DNA of 64,000 nucleotides from Nyssa sinensis (lineage: Eukaryota; Streptophyta; Magnoliopsida; Cornales; Nyssaceae). Location: positions 57,524,688 to 57,588,687 of the forward strand of contig CM018031.1 in the NCBI GenBank assembly GCA_008638375.1, given 5' to 3'. The notes beneath the pieces were generated by a model. The model did not search any database and was not told the DNA's origin. It saw only the letters and a program-made list of their open reading frames with translations. Position 1 is the stretch's first letter. Each line of letters begins with the position of its first letter. Position numbers and translations under genes: made by a program. Shown piece after piece: positions 24,916 through 37,019 of this stretch.

Positions 24916-25284
24916 GACTGTAAATTATATAATAGTTTTATTTTAAGTTAACTTGGAATGAAGCCATTTGGGTAGTTTAATTGGCATTTGTATTGTTTGT
25001 TTTTTACTTTTATAAAATTTATTTACTTACCAATTTTTTTTCATCAAACCATAAACATGGCAGTAATGTTGGATTTGATAATAAATTATGTTCAATCCTT
25101 GCAAAATTAGGTTGAGGTAAGTCCAAACATATATATATATATATATATATATCCACATGACATAAGCCTAAAATCTAACACTAACATATTAGTTCTGGGG
25201 TTTTAAATCACTAAATAGAGGAAATGCTGGATCTTATAAAGGAAATAAAGAAAAGAAAAATAGAGGAAACATCAAACTAGAGAA

Positions 25285-25960
25285 GCAATAGTGCTTTTGT
25301 TAATCTTAAAACTTTACAATACACAATGTTCATCCGCCACATCTACCAAAATAACCAATTTATAGTAAAACTTCATTGTCCATGCAAAATAGTGCAATTT
25401 CACTATCTTACCCTTGATTGCGAACCCTTGTAGCTTACTACCAATCACAAAGTTTAAAAAAAAAATTAAAAATAAAAAGGTTACTAAAAGTTACATAATA
25501 CACAATTTTTCCCTACTACATCCACCAAAATAAGGAAAATTATAGTGAAACTTCACTGTATTTCTTTTGACAATGAAACCTTGCATCTTAGTACCAATCA
25601 CAAAGTTTTAAAAGAAAATAAAATCAAATAAAAAAGGAAACTAAAAGTTACACAAATATATATTTTTTATCCATTACATTGACCAAAAATAACTAAATTA
25701 CAATGAAATTTCACTGTTCAGTGAAACGGTGAAATTTCACTATCTTTCCTTTGAAAGTGAAATTAAACTTGTATTTTCTTTGCAACCGCAATTTATTAAA
25801 AGAAGCACAATCAAATATGACTAAAAAGTCTTATAATAAAAACTTTCTATCCTCTACATCCAATAATATAATCAACTTACATTGATATTTTACTATATAG
25901 AAACAATGAAAGTTCACTATCTTTCTACTTAAAACCAATTCAACACAACCAATAACAAAA
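25285..25960. repeat. Degenerate tandem repeat, about four units of 165-190 bp
   Basis: Recurring landmarks are CCACATCTACCAAAATAA / CTACATCCACCAAAATAA / TACATTGACCAAAAATAA, each followed by a TTTCACT-rich block (AGTGAAACTTCACTGT). ACCAATCACAAAGTTT appears in at least two units. It lies upstream of the Harbinger remnant and is probably part of that element or its subterminal region. Confidence 0.6.
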
Positions 25961-25984
25961 TATCTCTATTCATTACAAACAGAA

Positions 25985-26860
25985 ACTATAACAAGATGAT
26001 GCATTGGTCATTCTCTAGAAGAATATGATGTCTTAATTATTAAATACCAAACCAATTATGATGTTTTTAACATTTGACTAATGAGTCTTATGTGATATGT
26101 AGCTTCCTTTTCACATAAATTACGTTGGTCAAAGAGCAAATATAAGGTTGTCAAACAAGTTGAGTTATTTGAGTTATGCTCAAGACTAGTTCGGTTAGAA
26201 GCTCATTCGAGATCAGCTCGCAAGATTAACAAGTTAAACTTAAACATATTTTGAGAATCATAAATTTCCTGAGCTCGACTTGTTAAGCCAAAAATAGTCT
26301 AATATTATATAAAAAAAAATTAAGCTATTCGAACTCAACTCGCGATCGACTCGATTAAAGGCTCATTCGAGATCAGCTCAAAATACTAACAAGTCAAGCT
26401 TGAACATAATTTGCAGCTTGTTTATTTTAGCAATTCGAGTTTGAACAACCCATTACTTGGCTTGGCTCAGCTCAACTCAACTCATTTACAACCTTAAGAA
26501 AAAAATATCAAAATGATTTGAAGGCAGAAGATATATACAATTCTTTAGTATAAATTACATTGGTCAAACAACTAAAGACATAAAAATAGGTTTGACGATT
26601 GAAACTTGTCTTCAACGCAACCATCTTTATCGGATCATAAAACAAAAACCAGTTGTACAAATGTTCTTTGATCTCTCTATAAAGAAAATGATGTCCTAAT
26701 CTTTAAGTATCACGCCAATTTTGATGTCTTTGTTGTTTGACCAATGCAACCTATGAAATAGGTAACTTTGTCTTTGCATAAACTATGTTGGTAAAAAAGT
26801 AAAAGAATATCAAAATGATTTGATTACTGAAACTTGTTTTCAACAAATGCAGTGGAGACG
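25985..26860. repeat. Duplicated segment interrupted by a MITE
   Basis: Two related stretches (about 25990-26142 plus 26497-26640, and about 26650-26860) share ATGATGTC, GATTTGA-, and ATATCAAAATGATTTGA landmarks in the same order. The first copy is split by the element at 26143-26496. Confidence 0.5.
26143..26496. mobile_element. hAT-like MITE, 354 bp
   Basis: Inverted ends TAAGGTTGTCAAACAAGTTG and (mirrored) TAAGGTTGTAAATGAGTTG. The interior is full of CTCGAACTCG/GAGCTC-type text typical of a common plant MITE family. Flanks AGCAAATA and AGAAAAAA agree at 6 of 8 bases, compatible with a worn 8-bp hAT duplication. The second copy of the surrounding repeat lacks the insert. Confidence 0.65.
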
Positions 26861-27491
26861 ATCTGTGAAGAATATTATTTTTAGAACGCTGCATTCAACG
26901 ATGAAAAATAAGATCGAACGGGACATGTATGTATGACTTTATATAAACATAGAATATATATAAACATGTACACCAAATGTATATAGAAAAAAAATGACAA
27001 GAGTCAGAGAGATACATAAAGAAAATCAAACACCATAGAGAGAATATAAGGTTTCAAAGTGGCAACACGGAACCCTAGTTATGGAAAAGAAATATCGGAT
27101 CTTTCATGCTAATTAAGGGTATTAACTACACAAAGAGTAGAACCTGAATCTTGCATGTGCTATTTAGATCTTTTTAAAAAAATTTGACATTTTTAGCAAT
27201 TATTTATACGAATTGTTATTTACACTCCATTTATTCATTTGTACTCCAAAAATTTATTTTTTTGACGATCAAAAATATATTTTTTTGGAGCTCAGGTGAC
27301 CAAATTGGAAGTGTGGATAGTGTGACCCTTATTTATTAAGCTGATGATTTCTAAGACAAATGATTAGTGTCAATTTATCTTTTACGCAAGTGTCCAAAGT
27401 TAGGAGGAAATAACTGTAATTAGCCAACATAATTTTGGAAGTTGTTAGGTAATGGGGAATGGGGATTAACATGTTATCAAATTGTAATTTT

Positions 27492-27850
27492 TTAAAAGAA
27501 TAATTACACTAATCTTTCTTAAGTTCTTTAACAATTATAAAAACTTCTCATGTATTTCACACTGACAATATACATATTTTTTTCTCTATTCAAAACTCAC
27601 CATTAACATTGTTAGGGTTTCAACTAAAATTTTTATATAACTAAAATATCCTTGTTATTACACTGATCTCTCCTATCTTTTCAAAGATCATTGGAGAGGT
27701 CTCTATAATTATTAAATATTACATAGGAGGTGAGCGTAATTAGGTCTAAGGGTAAAATACTAAATTCAAGATTTTCACTAACGCAGTCTCCCAACAATTC
27801 TAATAAAGGAAGTCAATGTAACATCATAAATTAAAAGCGATGTTTTTTTT
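27492..27850. mobile_element. Diverged relative of the 12294 MITE
   Basis: Contains the family text ATTACACTAATCTTTCTTAAG, TTACACTGATCTCTCCTATC and the mirrored GGAAGTCAATGTAACATC. The ends are not resolved. Confidence 0.4.
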
Positions 27851-28169
27851 ATAATTATCATATATCAAAAATATGATTAGTATAATTATCCCATTTTTTT
27901 AAAAGATTACCATCGATTCTATGGTAACCAACTTCTTGACTTTGGTATTATAATATACACATGTCACACAACTAATGACATCCCCTATACACCTATATGT
28001 TTGCTCCACTTCATTTTAATTTAAAGCTTATGAGACCAAAGGTAATATGAAAAGTGCTTTTACGTCCAATGTGGTAGATGGAACTTGCAACAGTTTTATT
28101 GAGAGAGAGAGAGAGAGGGTGTACAATGTAGTACTAATTAAACAACTATAAAGGGTGAGGGAGACTACA

Positions 28170-29026
28170 TGAATTTGTGTTTAGTGCTTAACACCATCCA
28201 TTCCTAGTCCTACACATATTCTAAATCCTCATAAATTCATGTCCATTACCTTCTCTTGTGGCGACGCCGTGTTGTGTTGTCAAAATAACCAAGTCCATAA
28301 ACAACCCCAACTGTTGAAAATAATCTAACGAGAAATCCAATTCCTGCAAATTCCCATGAAAAGCATGTCTCCTTACTCTCACCTCCTCTGTCACTTGCGG
28401 TGGTGATGCTTCTGGACAATGCACTTGAATTTGCATTCCACATAGTCCACTGTTGTTTGCATATGAATTTGGATCATTTAGCCTATCCATTTAAGGACCT
28501 TTTGGAATGCGACCCATGAGTTTATTCTTGCTCAATTCTAACACATTCAGTTGTTGGATCTTTGCAAATGTTTGCGGTATTTTGCCTGATAGATTATTAT
28601 GTGACAAATCAAAAATCTCTAAATTCTCCAAATCACCAAAACTCATAGCGATCATCATGCTTGAGAGTGAATTATGGGAAATATTGAGTGACTTCAGACC
28701 CTTTAGACCACCTAATGAAGCAGGAATTTCACCTGATAAGTGGTTTCCTGCGAGGTCTAATATGGAGTACATATGAAGGTTATAGGTTGCTAAACCTTGT
28801 TTTGACTTCTTCCAGATAACTACCCTATCCTACAACTTTGCTAGCAAAATGGGTCCAAAAGGGGAAGGAATATATTTGGCCATGGCGTAACTTGATGGGA
28901 TATCTTGTATTTGAATCATTCTTCTAAGATTACCGAGACTTGGAGGAATGTTTCCAATAAGGTAGTTGTTTAAGAGGTCTAGGATTTGGATAAGAGTAAG
29001 ATTTGACAGATCATTGGAGATTGAGT
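28170..29026 (-). pseudogene. LRR receptor-like protein (RLP46-like), 3' part, truncated by a CACTA end
   Basis: On the minus strand, successive LRRs of the plant extracellular type are seen (LSNLTLIQILDLLNNYLIGN, LDLAGNHLSGEIPASLG, LSHNNLSGKIP, LSKNKLMGRIPKG). The C-cap DPNSYANNSGLCGMQIQVHC, typical of receptor-like proteins, follows. After a frameshift an intramembrane-like segment continues as SWEFAGIGFLVRLFSTVGVV. There is no kinase domain. The frame breaks near 28830, 28490 and 28380. The 5' portion stops exactly where the CACTA terminus begins at 29027. In intact form such proteins are plasma-membrane receptors for immunity or development. Whether the missing 5' part survives beyond the element is not visible in this window. 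Confidence 0.75.
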
Positions 29027-29040
29027 CATTACAGGAAAAG

Positions 29041-29480
29041 GCACTATTAGCGATGCACGAGTGCGTCGCTAATAGTGGCAAAATGTGTCGTTAAAGAGCT
29101 TTTGCGACGCACAATGGGGCGCCACTAAAAACGTCGCTAAAACTTGCGTTGCTAATAGTATTAGCGACGCACACATCCCTTTGTGTCGCTAAAGAGAACT
29201 ATTAGCGACGCCTAATGTGCGTCGCTAATAATTTTGATTGTGCGTTGCAAATACTATCCACGATTGCAATGTGCGTCGCTAAAAGCTACTATTAGCGAGG
29301 CTCACCGACCGTCGCTAATGGTATCTATTAGCGACACTCACTCTGTGCGTCGCAAATGATTTCTTTTAGCAACGCTCACTTTGTGCGTCGCAAATGCCAA
29401 TCTTTAGCAACGAATTTGAAGCGTAGCTATAAATTGATTTCTTAGTTTTTAGCGACGCATTTTATGCGTTGCTAAAAGTT
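29041..29480. repeat. CACTA subterminal repeats (GCGACGC family), element 1
   Basis: More than a dozen copies of TTAGCGACGCAC-like units and their mirror GTGCGTCGCTAA, in both orientations, with C-to-T variants. In En/Spm-type elements such units bind the TNPA protein and promote end pairing. Identity of the binding protein here is by analogy. Confidence 0.8.
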
Positions 29481-29484
29481 TATT

Positions 29485-29940
29485 TATTTATTTTTCCCAC
29501 AATATTTGTTTTATTTGTTGTTTTATTCCTGTTTAAACCTGTATCAATCATCTTGATATACAGTAAAATCCAAACATTCTGAAATATATATATATATATA
29601 TATTGAAAAAGAAAAATACATTCATATATATATATATATATATTATAGTAATTCATTAGTTACATTTTTAAAAGTACAATTTAAGAATAAATACAAAAAT
29701 AAAAAATTGTCTCAAAAAATGTAACTACAAATATCGATGAAAAAAAAAACAGATAAAAATAGGCAGTCCTGATGCAAGACCTACAAACCCCAGCGCAATA
29801 ATCCTGATTAATCTGAAATAAAGATCAAATGATATATATTAGAACACTTATTAAATATATATATATATATATATATGAAAGTGAATATATTATTATTTTT
29901 TCATGTATAAATAGTAAGAACGGCATAAAGTAGCATAAGT
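29485..29940. other. Non-coding CACTA interior with TA microsatellites
   Basis: TA runs near 29586, 29625 and 29857. The stretch at 29905-29960 (AAGTAGCATAAGTTGCAAAC) mirrors 51865-51895 of the second element, so this is shared 3' element sequence. Confidence 0.5.
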
Positions 29941-31570
29941 TGCAAACCACTAATCCGAACTGATTGCCTAAAGTTTTTGGTAGTCTATTTTGTCACTTGT
30001 GAGGAGTGTAATGGGGTATCGAGATAGTTAGGCTGATATCTGGTATTTTGGTCCGTGAAAACCCTAAAACCCGCCTTTTCGGAGTAAAAACTTGCATAAG
30101 TTTTAAAACCGTTGATCCAAATCGAGTGCCGTAAGTTCGTGCAAGTATATTTTATCATTTGTGAGTTGTGTGATTGGGTTTCGGGGTCAGTAGGCCGATA
30201 TCCGGCATTTTGGTCTGTCAAAACCTGAAAATGAGCCTTTTTGGAACAAAAACTTGCATAAGTTTCAAACCAGTGATCCGAACCGAGTGCCGTAAGTTCA
30301 TGCAAGTCTATTTTATCATTTTTGAGGTGTGTGATGGGTTTTCATGGTAGTTAGGCCAATATTTGGTGTTTTTGTCCATTAAAACCCGAAAATGGGCCTT
30401 TTGGAGCAAAAACTTGCATAAGTTTCAAACCGGTGATCTGAACCGAGTGCCGTAAGTTTCTGAAAGTCTATTTTATTATTTTTGAGGTGTGTGATGGGGT
30501 TTCATGTTAGTTAGGCCGATATCCGGTGTTTTGGTTCTTCAAAACTCAAAAATGAGCATTTTTGGAGCAAAAACTTGCATAAGTTTCAAACCGGTGATCC
30601 GAACCAAGGGTCGTAAGTTCTTGCAAGTCTATTTTATCATTTTTGAGGTGTGTGATGGGTTTTTGTGGTAGTTAGGCTGATATCCGATGTTTTGGTCCCT
30701 CAAAACCCGAAAATGGACCTTTTTGGACCAGAAACTTGCATAAGTTTCAAACCGGTGATCCAAACCGAGTGTTGTATCACAGATGTGCAAGTCTATTTTA
30801 TCATTTGTGAGGTGTGTGATGGGATTTCATGGTAGTTAGGCCGATATCCGGTGTTTTGGTCCGTCAAAACCAGAAAATGGGCATTTTGGAGCAAAAACTT
30901 GCATAAGTTTCAAACTGGTGATCCGAACTGAGTGCCGTAAGTTTGTGCAAGTCTATTTTATCATTTGTGAGGTGTGTGATGGGGTTTCGTGGTAGTTAGG
31001 CCGATATCTAGTGTTTTGGTCAGTCAAAACCCGAAAATGGGCCTTTTTGGAGTAGAAACTTGTATAAATTTCAAACCAGTGATCCGAGCCGAGTGCCGTA
31101 AGTTTGTGCAAATCTATTTTATCATTTTTGAGGTGTGTGATGGGGTTTCATGGTAGTTAGGCCGATATCCGGTGTTTTGGTCCGTCAAAACCTAAAAATG
31201 GACCTTTTTGGAGCAGAAACTTGCATAAGTTTTAAACCGGTGATCCGAACCGAGTGTCGTAAGTTCGTGCAAGTCTATTTTATCATTTGTGAGGTGTGTA
31301 ATGAGGTTTTGTGGTAGTTAGGCCGATATCCAGTGTTTTGGTTCGTCAAAACCAAAAAATGGGCCTTTTCGGAGTAAAAACTTGCATAAGTTTCAAACCG
31401 ATGATCCGAACCAAGTGCTGTAAGTTTGTGTAAGTCTCTTTTATCATTTGTGAGGTGTGTGATGGGAGTATCATGGTAGTTAGGCCAATATTCGATGTTT
31501 TGGTCTGTCAAAACTCAAAAATTAGCATTTTTGAAGCATAAACTTGCAAAAGTTTTTAACGGTCATTCGA
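29940..31570 (-). repeat. Tandem array, about 10 units of about 161 bp (CACTA 1)
   Basis: The landmark AACTTGCATAAGTTTCAAAC recurs at intervals of 159-163 bases from about 30088 to 31540, with CCGATATCCGGTGTTTTGGT and TTTTATCATTTGTGAGG at fixed offsets. Units are imperfect (point changes and 1-2 base indels), so frames drift, although several two-unit stretches stay open. The same unit, in opposite orientation, fills 47890-51870. Confidence 0.92.
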
Positions 31571-31689
31571 ACCGATGAAATTAAATAAGTTCGTGCAACT
31601 ATATTTTTTTAATTTTTATGTAACATTTTCTATAAATAATAAATCCACCAAAGTATATAATTTTAAAAACTTACCAAGGTTGAACAAAG

Positions 31690-33150
31690 CTACCCTATTG
31701 GCTAAGCATCGTCTGTACAAGAGCCTCTAGCTGGGAATATCGCTGCTCGAGGCTATTTACTTTCTGCCGCAGCTCTGAATTCTCTCATTGAACTACCTCA
31801 GTGGCTGCGTGTGCCCTAGCATGACTCTCAACGGTAGAGGACGATGTCGTCGACGCCATCCCAATCCCTGAGCCACGCACATAGCCGGGCCTCTTGCCCA
31901 GAACAGTCTCTCGTATCTGGTCATCGGTCGGCGGATCCTGACCCTCAGTTGTCGGTTGAGCACGCAGTTGGACCATCTCCTCCTATAAAAACATAAATAT
32001 ATGTTACTACTTTTATAAATTTAGATTAATATTAAATTAGTAATACTGTGGCAAGTTACATAAAAACTTACATAAAGCCGCTGTGCTTCAGGTCCAGTCC
32101 AACCCTTCTTGGGGTTGTAGTGCGTCCTGTGCCACAAATCAATGCTGCTAGGTGGTGCACCGGTCTCCTGGTCTCGCTGGAGCAAATAAATAGTAGCTTG
32201 TGAAGATTGATTTCATGAATAGATTATACAGTAAGAACTTGATACATTTATTAACTTACCATATCATGCCTATACTGTACAAAAGAACGTGATCAATCAC
32301 AGTGGGTCACATTTTGCTTGCTTCTGCTCTTGCTATTTTTCCTGCTTAATTCCTACACTTGGCCAAAACAAAGAAGGTTAGTATAAATGATAATGATTTT
32401 CAGACAACAAAAGTAATCTTGACAATTTTTATCTGGAATACGTCACTAGCGAACCAATCACAAAGTAACATCCAATCCTCCACTGTGACCCCCCTATAGG
32501 GTCTGTCACGGGGCTCTCTACCGATTGCCACCTCCGTCTCATAGTGCATGTGGAGCCGGTGTCGATAGTCCCTAAAACAAACTCCTAGATAACGGTCCAC
32601 TGCCTTCGCTATGTGAGGCAGGTGGAGATCGATGTCAAACTTCTCTTGTAAAGCATGTCATTGTCAAAACATTACGGCATTAGATATGTTCAAATTTAGT
32701 TCAACACAATAATAAAAGACATACCAGGATATGCACATAAATATCCCGTCACTCCTCCTCAGTGACGAGACTCCAGTCACTAATATGGAGTGGGGTGCGT
32801 AGTCGGCAAATGATGCCGACCTCTATGGTGAATTACTGTGCCCAACCACCAACGGGCTTTAGCAAGCCCTCAGGTAGCTCAATCCAAAGTCGCGAGCCCC
32901 CTTCTACCTCCATTTGTGCCTGTAAACTCTGATTCTTCGACTTATCGCGCCCTCGTCTAGAGGTGGTGGCTGAAGCTTTAGAAAAATAAAAGAGAAACAA
33001 TTAGTACCATATTTATATGATCATTATTACAAAGTCAAACTATGCATACCATCAATGGTAGGATCGGTCGACCCTAGAGAGGAAAAGGAAGGGATCGATG
33101 GGTCCGTTGGGTCTGTGCGTCTGCGTGAGCCTGGTCCAACGATATCTAAA
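31690..33150 (-). pseudogene. CACTA TNPA-like gene (plant transposase Ptta/En/Spm family), degenerate
   Basis: Exon-like blocks on the minus strand, in order: VGPGSRRRTDPTDPS near 33147; LWIELPEGLLKPVGGWAQ near 32900; VDRYLGVCFRDYRHRLHMHY near 32580; then LCDWFASDVFQ; and the C-terminal LGKRPGYVRGSGIG near 31890. The final block and exon layout match the Transposase_24 (Ptta/En/Spm) family, whose members bind the subterminal repeats. Stops occur inside blocks, for example after GGWAQ and after ATEVVQ. A coiled-coil-like tail (QKVNSLEQRYSQLEALV) follows. The orthologous copy in the second element is at 46311-47770. Confidence 0.75.
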
Positions 33151-33308
33151 AAAAAAAGTTTAAAAGTAAATTCCATTACATCATAAAAATTAAAATCCAT
33201 TATATCATAAAATTGAATATCCATTACATCATAAAATTGACAATCCATTACATCATAAAATTAAAAATCCATTACACTTGATCCTAACACATGTAACATC
33301 TATTACAA

Positions 33309-36300
33309 TTATTCATCTGAGTCTGTATCATCATTTGAACTTGAATTTTCTTCATTCTCGGTACAATACTCTAACAATGTCTCATCATTAAAATCACTTT
33401 CCTCGTCATCATCATCATTAATGAACGTTGCACCCCTCGGATCTAATTGTGTGGTATTGGTGACGTCGGAAGCTACAACATGATCTGGTTCTACATCAGT
33501 TCTATTTAACCGATACGAAGTAACATCCTCCTGATCATGCCGGACAATACCATCGTGGGCAGCTTGAGACTCGTCCTGTAGTACCTCCTCAATCCTCTCC
33601 AACTCTGCATATCTATCACCAACTTCTAGGACATCATAAACATTTCTAGTTTTTATTTTTTGGACAACATGCCAATCGCCTTTTCTTTTTGTGTCCTTCA
33701 AATAATGCAACCGATGCCAAAACATACGGATCATCTTTAAATGTCGTACGTGACGTATTAACACTTATGAAGTGCTTATCAATCTACATTCCAGTCTTTT
33801 TATTACTTACATCCCACCAATCACATTTAAAAATTTACACAGAATGACCATAGCAATAATGGAACTATATGATGTCTTATAAAACACCATAGTATTCTAC
33901 AGTTTGTCTTGCGTCACCATCTCCTTGAACAAGGACCCCGCTATTTTGTGTTCGCCGACTGACCTCACGTTCCCTCGTGTGAAATCGAACACCATCAACA
34001 ATTAAACCGGTGTAGCGGGATATCCTTTGATCAGGACCACATGTTAAGGAATATAATTGATTGTACGCCTCAAGAGATTATTGGTGGCATAATAGCTTCA
34101 TCTATTAATTCAATACAAGTACAAAATTAATTGAATACAAATGCATAAAGTAATACAATTACAATTAATTGAAACCTTGTCTTACACGTTATCCGAACCA
34201 CTTTGGAAACAAATTTTGTTGTCAGAACTTGATACATGTTCTCTCTGAAGCCCAATCGTATGCTCATTGCATAATATGAGATATGCAATATGTAACTTAC
34301 ATTTGTGTACTAACGTAGTATTGCAATGATTTCGATAAACTTACTTATAATATGGCAATGTCTCATCGCAGTTGTTGAGCACGGTGTAGTGGGCTTTTTT
34401 CAACTCTTGAGGATGACACCATTCATATATACGGGCACTTATTGGCCGCACATTCTGATTAAACACCGCATGGCCAGTTCCTTACTGTCGTGGACCACTA
34501 TCAGAATTTCGCTTTTGACAATTAAACATTGTCTCAATATCTTCAAGATGCATAGAGAAAAAGGTGAAACATTCAGCATCAACGTAAGCCTCAGCAATTG
34601 ACCCTTCCAGTCGTGCTTTGTTACGCACATATTACTTCAATGTGTGCAAATATCTGTTTTAATCATTAATCAGTTATACATTAAAATAGTAAGGATGGAT
34701 AGATAACACAATTCATAAAATTAAATGTACCTTTCTATTAGATACATATAACAATATTGGACAGGTCTGCCAATTTTTTCCTCATGAGACAAATACACAG
34801 CTAGGTAGACCATTGCATTCAGGAAAGCTGGAGGGAAAATCTTTTCCAACTTATAGAGGATCACGACGACATCCCTTTCGAGCTTTTCCAGTACTTCCAA
34901 ATTCAACGTCTTCGCACATATATAATTCTCTAAAGAAGCAGCCTACCTCAGTCAATGTAGTTGATATGTCATCGGTGAGATATCCACGTAGTGCAATCGG
35001 AAGAAGTCGTTGTAAAAGGACATGACAGTCATGACTCTTCAATTTAGATATTTTTCCATCTATAACATTTACGCACCGAGATATATTCGGTGCGTATCTA
35101 TTTATAAACTTCACCGATTTAAACCACTCGCAAATCCTCATTCGCTCTGCGGATGATAATGTATATTGTGCAAGAGGCACGATATATTTATCACCAGCTA
35201 CGTATTAGGTGCAGCTCTTTCTGTATTCCCAGCTCCTGTAGGTCCAATCGGACTTTAACAGTATCCTTCGTCTTCCCTTCAATGTTCATTAAAGTTTCCA
35301 GCACATTATCACAGATGTTCTTCTCGATGTGCATAACATCCAAATTGTGCCTCAACTTAAGGGTCTTCTAGTACAGCAAATAAAAAAATATGCTCTTTTT
35401 TGTCCAATTTAACTCTACATTAGTACGCTTCCTCTTTTTAGTACCTGGTATCTTCCTAAACCTCACTGGTTGGATGAGTGCCAATTGCGCCAACACGTCT
35501 TTGCCAGACAACAATAGAGGTGACAATTTGCGCTCCATTTTTTCATCAAACAGATGCTTCTGCCGATTTTGCCAACCATGTGATGGAGGTAGAAAACGAC
35601 GATGACACATGTAGCATATCTTCTTTCCATTGGACAAATGTAGGGAACTTACATCCTTATTGCAAACCGGACATGCCAGATACCCCTTAGTGCTCTACCC
35701 AGACAAGTTCCCGTGTGCTGAAAAGTTATTTATGATCCACAGTAACGCTGCATGCAATTGAAATGTCTCGTTCTTAAAGACGTTGTATGCCTCCACTCCC
35801 ACCTCCCACAATTCCTTTAACTCATCCACTAAAGGACGCAAGTACACATCAATTTCATTACTAGGAGACTTCGGCCCTGGAATAAGCAACGACATGAAGA
35901 TAAATGATTTTTTCATACATTTCCACGGTGGCAAGTTATACAGCACAAGCAACACCGGCCACATGCTGTAGGCATTGCTCATGTCACCAAACGGATTGAA
36001 ACCATCGCTAGCTAGCCCAAGTTGTAAGTTACGCGCCTCATTTGCAAACCATTCGTGATTTGTATCAAACTCAGCCCAAGTTTGAGAATCTGTCGGATGC
36101 CTACATACATTTTCCTCAGTAACACGCTTTTCTTTATGCCACCGCATATCTTCTACCGTCTTCTGAGACATGTACAACCTTTGTAGTCTAGGTTTTAAAG
36201 GAAAATATCTCAGCACCTTGTCTTACTTTTTCCCTTATTCAGCTCGTACCTAGGTTCGTGGCACACCGTACACTCCTTACATTGTTCAATTTCCTTCCAA

Positions 36301-36966
36301 AATAACATGCAATCGTTTTTACAAGCATGTATGGGAATATACCCGAGGCCCAAATCTCTAAATATTCTTTTCTCCTCGTAATATGATTTCAGAAGGGTCT
36401 CCCCAGTAGGAAGTGCTGCTTTAATCAATTCAATGACTATATTAAATGATTTGTTACTCCATCGGTTAATGGTTTTACTATGAAAGAGTTTTACGAGAAA
36501 GTCCAGCTTTGAAAACTTATCACAACCCGAATATAACGACTGCCTTGCTTCCCTCAACAACGACTTAAATGCTTCCGATTGTCCCGTGTCACTCCTGTGA
36601 CTACTTGGCCCAGTTGTAGCCCCCTACAACTCTGCCAGCATTTGTGGCAAGCCTTCGTAACCAACCCCAACATTATCACCAAAGTCATCATCTTCGTCTT
36701 CTTCTTTATCCTCAAATACCACTCGTACGTCACGGTGTTCCCCGTGAAATTCTCAACACGTATACCTCTTGTCCATCCCGTGTTCGAGTAGGTGCTCTTT
36801 GGCCTTATTTATGTGCATATAATTGCTATTATTGCACCTCTTACATGGACATCTTATCCTATTTCTCCCATCTGTAGATGCACGAGCAAACTCAATAAAA
36901 TCTTTGATCCCCTTCACATACCCTGGCAAATGCCTTGCCCCTCAAGTCCATCCAACTCTTATCCAT
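33309..36966 (-). pseudogene. CACTA TNP2-type transposase, multiply broken
   Basis: Starts at 36966 with MDKSWMDLRG, the classic beginning of the transposase-associated domain. After a frameshift its zinc-like CPCKRCNN follows. Next is the Transposase_21 region (LPTGETLLKSYYEEKRIFRD, HACKNDCMLFW...CTVCHEPRY, FNPFGDMSNAYSMWPVLLVL, NLPPWKCMKKSFIFMSLLIP). The block LDVMHIEKNICDNVLETLMN lies near 35330, then the DUF4218 region (KSHDCHVLLQRLLPIALRGY, then FPPAFLNAMVYLAVYLSHEE). The acidic end, rich in D and E, stops at 33309-33311. It would catalyse cut-and-paste transposition. At least five stops or frameshifts (near 36900, 36750, 36610, 36210, 35690) make it non-functional. Confidence 0.85.
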
Positions 36967-37019
36967 TTTCGTCTATCTAATACAAATAAAAAATGATTCT
37001 CGTTATAAATATAAAACAT

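Noticed and set aside
29041..29480. CRISPR-like repeat array
   Set aside because: The repeats are short, occur in both orientations with irregular spacing, and are the subterminal sites of a CACTA transposon in a plant genome.
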